Of a stretch of DNA of 64,000 nucleotides, positions 61,686-64,000 are shown piece by piece. Under the pieces are notes generated by a model. It did not search any database. It worked only from the letters and a program-made list of their open reading frames with translations, and was not told where the DNA came from. The position numbers were made by a program, and so were the translations under genes. Origin of the DNA: Pontiella sulfatireligans (GTDB lineage: Bacteria; Verrucomicrobiota; Kiritimatiellia; Kiritimatiellales; Pontiellaceae); contig NZ_CAAHFH010000001.1 of the NCBI RefSeq assembly GCF_900890705.1, positions 2,852,001-2,916,000 on the forward strand. The letters run 5' to 3'. Every line of letters begins with the position of its first letter. The first letter of the stretch is position 1.

Positions 61686-64000
61686 TTAATGCACCACGGA
61701 AGTAAGGTCTGAATCCACATCGGCCTCGCCGCTCGTCGAACTGTTCCCCGAATAAGTCACCCCGCTCAACGTCAGCTCGGAATTAAGATCGTTTGCAATC
61801 GCACCGCCTCCGATGCCTGCCGAGTTCCCCGTGAAGGTCGAACCGGACACCGATGTTTCGCTGCCGTCAAAGTTATAGATCCCGCCGCCGCGATAGGTCG
61901 CGCTGTTCCCGGTGAAAGAACAATCCACAAACACCGGAGAGGAAATGCCCACCTGCGAAGCGAGGTCGTCGGTAAAGAAGGCCCCGCCCTTCCCGGTGGT
62001 TGAGTTGGTGGAAAATGTGCAATCCGTGAATGTAGGCGAAGAGCCATAGTCCGCATAGATCGCGCCACCGGCCCAGGCGGCTACATTCGAAGTAAATGTG
62101 CAGTTTGAAAAGATTCCGCTGCATCCGTTCCGCAGCAGCAACGCACCGCCCCGGTTCGCCGTGTTTGCTGAAAATTCACAATCCGTGAAATCGGACGACG
62201 AGGCATTGTAGGCATATACCCCCGCTCCCTCTCCGGCATAGTTTTCCGTAAAGGTGCATTGAATGACGGTCGGCGATATTTCATCCACACAATACAGGCC
62301 GCCGCCGTGTTGATTCTGGCGGGCACCATCCGACTGCCCATCCCGAATCGTAAAGCCATCCAGCGTGGCGTCGCTCGCGCCGATCAGCACATGATAGCTG
62401 TTGTCGGCATCCACGCCCGACACACCGATGTCGCCGCTCAGCACGCTGACGTACACCGATGGATCGCGTTGGACCAAATTGGTTTCCGTGCCGGAAAATC
62501 CGCCATAGAGATCAACATCTCCCGCCATCGTAAAACTAGCCGCGCGATCCGTATCCGTGGTGGGCAGATAAATTCCCTCGGCCACCCAGACGGCTCCGCC
62601 ACCCGCCGAAGATGCGGCATCAATCCCGGCCTGCACCGTGGTGTAGGCCGATGTCCAGGACGCTCCGTCCCACGGGCCACCTGTATTGCCCGCATCCACA
62701 TGGACCACAACCTCCGCCTTTACCCAGCCGTCCAGCTGGGCGGAAAAGGTATCGTAGACCGCCTGCTCCGCAGCCGTCAGCGAACCGTTCAGCAGATTTG
62801 TGCTTTCAAGCTCATCAACACTCATGTCGTAAAATTTATCAGCACGCCCGACCATCCGAATCAGCTTGTACTGATCGTTGCGGATCGCTCGTCCCGATGT
62901 GGTATTGCCCAGCAGAGCATCCGACTCCACCAGAATCCAATCATTGGAAGGAGCAAACGTCTGGTTTCCAAAGATTGGAACCAACGAGCGCGAATCCTCG
63001 CCGCCGCTTGCCGGCAGGGTTCCGCCGGCCAGCTCGAGGATCGTTGCAAACAGATCGGCACAGTGCACCACCGAATCGTTGGTACGCCCGCCGTTTACGA
63101 CATCCGGCCCGGCCACAATCATCGGCACATGCGTTCCGCCCTCATAGAGCGTGCCCTTGGCGCGCCCTGTGATATCGTAAGGAGGTTGGATAACTGCGAC
63201 GTCCGTTCCATTGTCGCCGAGGAAAATGATGGTCGTCTCGTTGGTGTCGATGCCGGCCAACAGCCGGCCCATTTCAGTGTCCATGGATTCAATCATCGCC
63301 TCGAAATGCGGGCGGGGATTATTGGTCGGCGCACCGACCGGCAGGGAAGAGGTATACAGATTCGCCGGGGGCTTATGAAACGGAGTATGAGCGGCATTGA
63401 AACCTATCCAGGCAAACCAGTTGTTCGTCCCCTGCTCATCGATCCAGTCCACCGCATCGGTCACATTTTCGCTGGTCGCATAGGCATCCGTCAGGCTGGT
63501 GGACACCCCGTCCACCACCTTGGTCCAGTTATAATAGGTGCGCGGCTGCGATTCCGAGCCCAGCGACCCGCCCAGCGATCCTGAAAAGTGCGGCCAGCCG
63601 CCAATGTCGTTCGGGCCTCGGTCACCGCCGCCCAGATGCCACTTCCCGAAACTGGCCAGCTCATAGTTCAGCTGCTGTTCGGCAAAGAGCTCGGGCAGGG
63701 TTACTTCGCCATCGGGCAAATCGGACGAATTCGGACTCAGCACGCCGGTGCGCCAGCCGTTTCGCCCCGTCAGTATCGCTGCACGGGTTGGCGAGCAGGT
63801 TGGGTTCGCATACGCCTGCGTGAATGTAATCCCCCGTTCCGCCAAAGCCTCAATCGACGGAACCGGCGGGAAGCTCGCGCTCGTATCGCTGTTCCACCGC
63901 GACAGACTGTCGAGACCAATGTCGTCCGCAATAACCACTAATATGTTCCGTTGATCCGCTGATGCGGCCATGGTCAGGCCAATCATTGCCGCAACCGCCG
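61686..64000 (-). CDS. Sulfatase fused to a beta-helix domain (5' end outside window)
   Basis: The frame is open to the window edge and reads AVAAMIGLTMAASADQRNIL, the end of a signal peptide, so the true start lies just outside. Residues ~15-430 are a type I sulfatase: LVVIADDIGLD, the formylglycine motif NPTCSPTRAAILTGR, SFGKWHLGGG, FIGFNAAHTPFHKPPANLYT-like segment and IIFLGDNGTD. From ~435 the protein continues into a beta-helix with the same opening module as its neighbour (DGASWTSAYTTVQAGIDAAS) and repeats such as QCTFTENYAGEGAGVYAYN and NCTFTSNVAAWAGGAIYAD. Sulfatases normally end near residue 450-550, so the helix is an added domain, probably to bind polysaccharide or the cell surface. 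Confidence 0.88.
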   Translation of the reverse strand, partial: AVAAMIGLTMAASADQRNILVVIADDIGLDSLSRWNSDTSASFPPVPSIEALAERGITFTQAYANPTCSPTRAAILTGRNGWRTGVLSPNSSDLPDGEVTLPELFAEQQLNYELASFGKWHLGGGDRGPNDIGGWPHFSGSLGGSLGSESQPRTYYNWTKVVDGVSTSLTDAYATSENVTDAVDWIDEQGTNNWFAWIGFNAAHTPFHKPPANLYTSSLPVGAPTNNPRPHFEAMIESMDTEMGRLLAGIDTNETTIIFLGDNGTDVAVIQPPYDITGRAKGTLYEGGTHVPMIVAGPDVVNGGRTNDSVVHCADLFATILELAGGTLPASGGEDSRSLVPIFGNQTFAPSNDWILVESDALLGNTTSGRAIRNDQYKLIRMVGRADKFYDMSVDELESTNLLNGSLTAAEQAVYDTFSAQLDGWVKAEVVVHVDAGNTGGPWDGASWTSAYTTVQAGIDAASSAGGGAVWVAEGIYLPTTDTDRAASFTMAGDVDLYGGFSGTETNLVQRDPSVYVSVLSGDIGVSGVDADNSYHVLIGASDATLDGFTIRDGQSDGARQNQHGGGLYCVDEISPTVIQCTFTENYAGEGAGVYAYNASSSDFTDCEFSANTANRGGALLLRNGCSGIFSNCTFTSNVAAWAGGAIYADYGSSPTFTDCTFSTNSTTGKGGAFFTDDLASQVGISSPVFVDCSFTGNSATYRGGGIYNFDGSETSVSGSTFTGNSAGIGGGAIANDLNSELTLSGVTYSGNSSTSGEADVDSDLTSVVH

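Noticed and set aside
62937..62985. TTCCAAAGATTGGAA inside the sulfatase gene, like the palindromes before trpD
   Set aside because: A single copy in coding sequence without the 21-bp phasing; probably chance.
62259..63584. Plus-strand 441-codon frame opposite the sulfatase fusion
   Set aside because: It is the complement of the sulfatase and beta-helix codons; no recognisable protein features.

Overview
The window reads as a chromosomal segment of an anaerobic, polysaccharide-degrading bacterium of the PVC superphylum, most likely a Kiritimatiellota member close to Pontiella. This is an inference from gene content: secreted type I sulfatases, a GH29 fucosidase, PATR-type repeat proteins without an autotransporter barrel, beta-helix proteins, an anaerobic redox cluster (hybrid cluster protein, NifX-like proteins, Mrp ATPase, FmdE) and dispersed hairpin repeats. 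No rRNA, tRNA, complete insertion sequence or CRISPR array was seen.

Layout. 1-3.1 kb: a PATR repeat surface protein cut by the window edge. 3.2-5.3 kb: a decay zone with a MarC remnant, two MFS transporter remnants, an intact YggS/PLPBP gene, an MFS 3' tail and a PtsI N-terminal fragment. 5.3-6.8 kb: a putative heavy-metal exporter and a DUF4405 membrane protein. 6.8-12.2 kb: a divergent sigma-54 module, in which an activator with XylR_N and V4R sensor domains faces an M20 hydrolase, an acetate kinase and a degenerate acetate-kinase paralogue. 12.4-14.8 kb: trpB and marC.

14.9-25.8 kb is a long minus-strand run: an FmdE protein with a FecBCD-type ABC transporter, bracketed by two copies of a ~95-bp repeat; then peroxiredoxin, ferredoxin, Hcp, a frameshifted carboxymuconolactone-decarboxylase-like gene, an MBL-fold hydrolase, NifX proteins, Mrp, a DUF3795 lipoprotein, a thioesterase and an IscU/NifU-like protein. 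26-30.6 kb holds secreted proteins (one behind a sigma-54-type promoter) and a diacylglycerol-kinase-family enzyme. 30.6-35.1 kb is a MacB/MacA/TolC-type efflux operon. 35.3-38.3 kb encodes an alpha-L-fucosidase and a sulfatase. 38.3-42.8 kb holds an AAA_14 ATPase, thrC, cysE, rpmI and rplT.

42.9-50.1 kb is a defence-like island: a four-gene minus-strand operon (DUF3696-type AAA ATPase, PLD/MIT_C-like protein, unknown protein, Sel1 protein) and upstream a translationally coupled pair of a CARF-domain NE0113-type protein and an AlbA_2/Schlafen protein, with no CRISPR-cas genes in view. 50.2-53.6 kb shows a trpD 5' fragment, a membrane-anchored double SagB-type nitroreductase and intact trpD, with three 21-bp-phased palindromes between the last two. 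54-64 kb carries a FixJ-like regulator, small secreted proteins, a pilin-like protein, a MarR regulator with a DUF1566 protein, a PQQ-like propeller protein, a beta-helix protein and a sulfatase fused to a beta-helix domain that runs off the end.

The most promising undescribed systems are the sigma-54/M20/acetate-kinase module, the CARF-Schlafen pair with the adjacent ATPase operon, and the sulfatase-beta-helix fusion.
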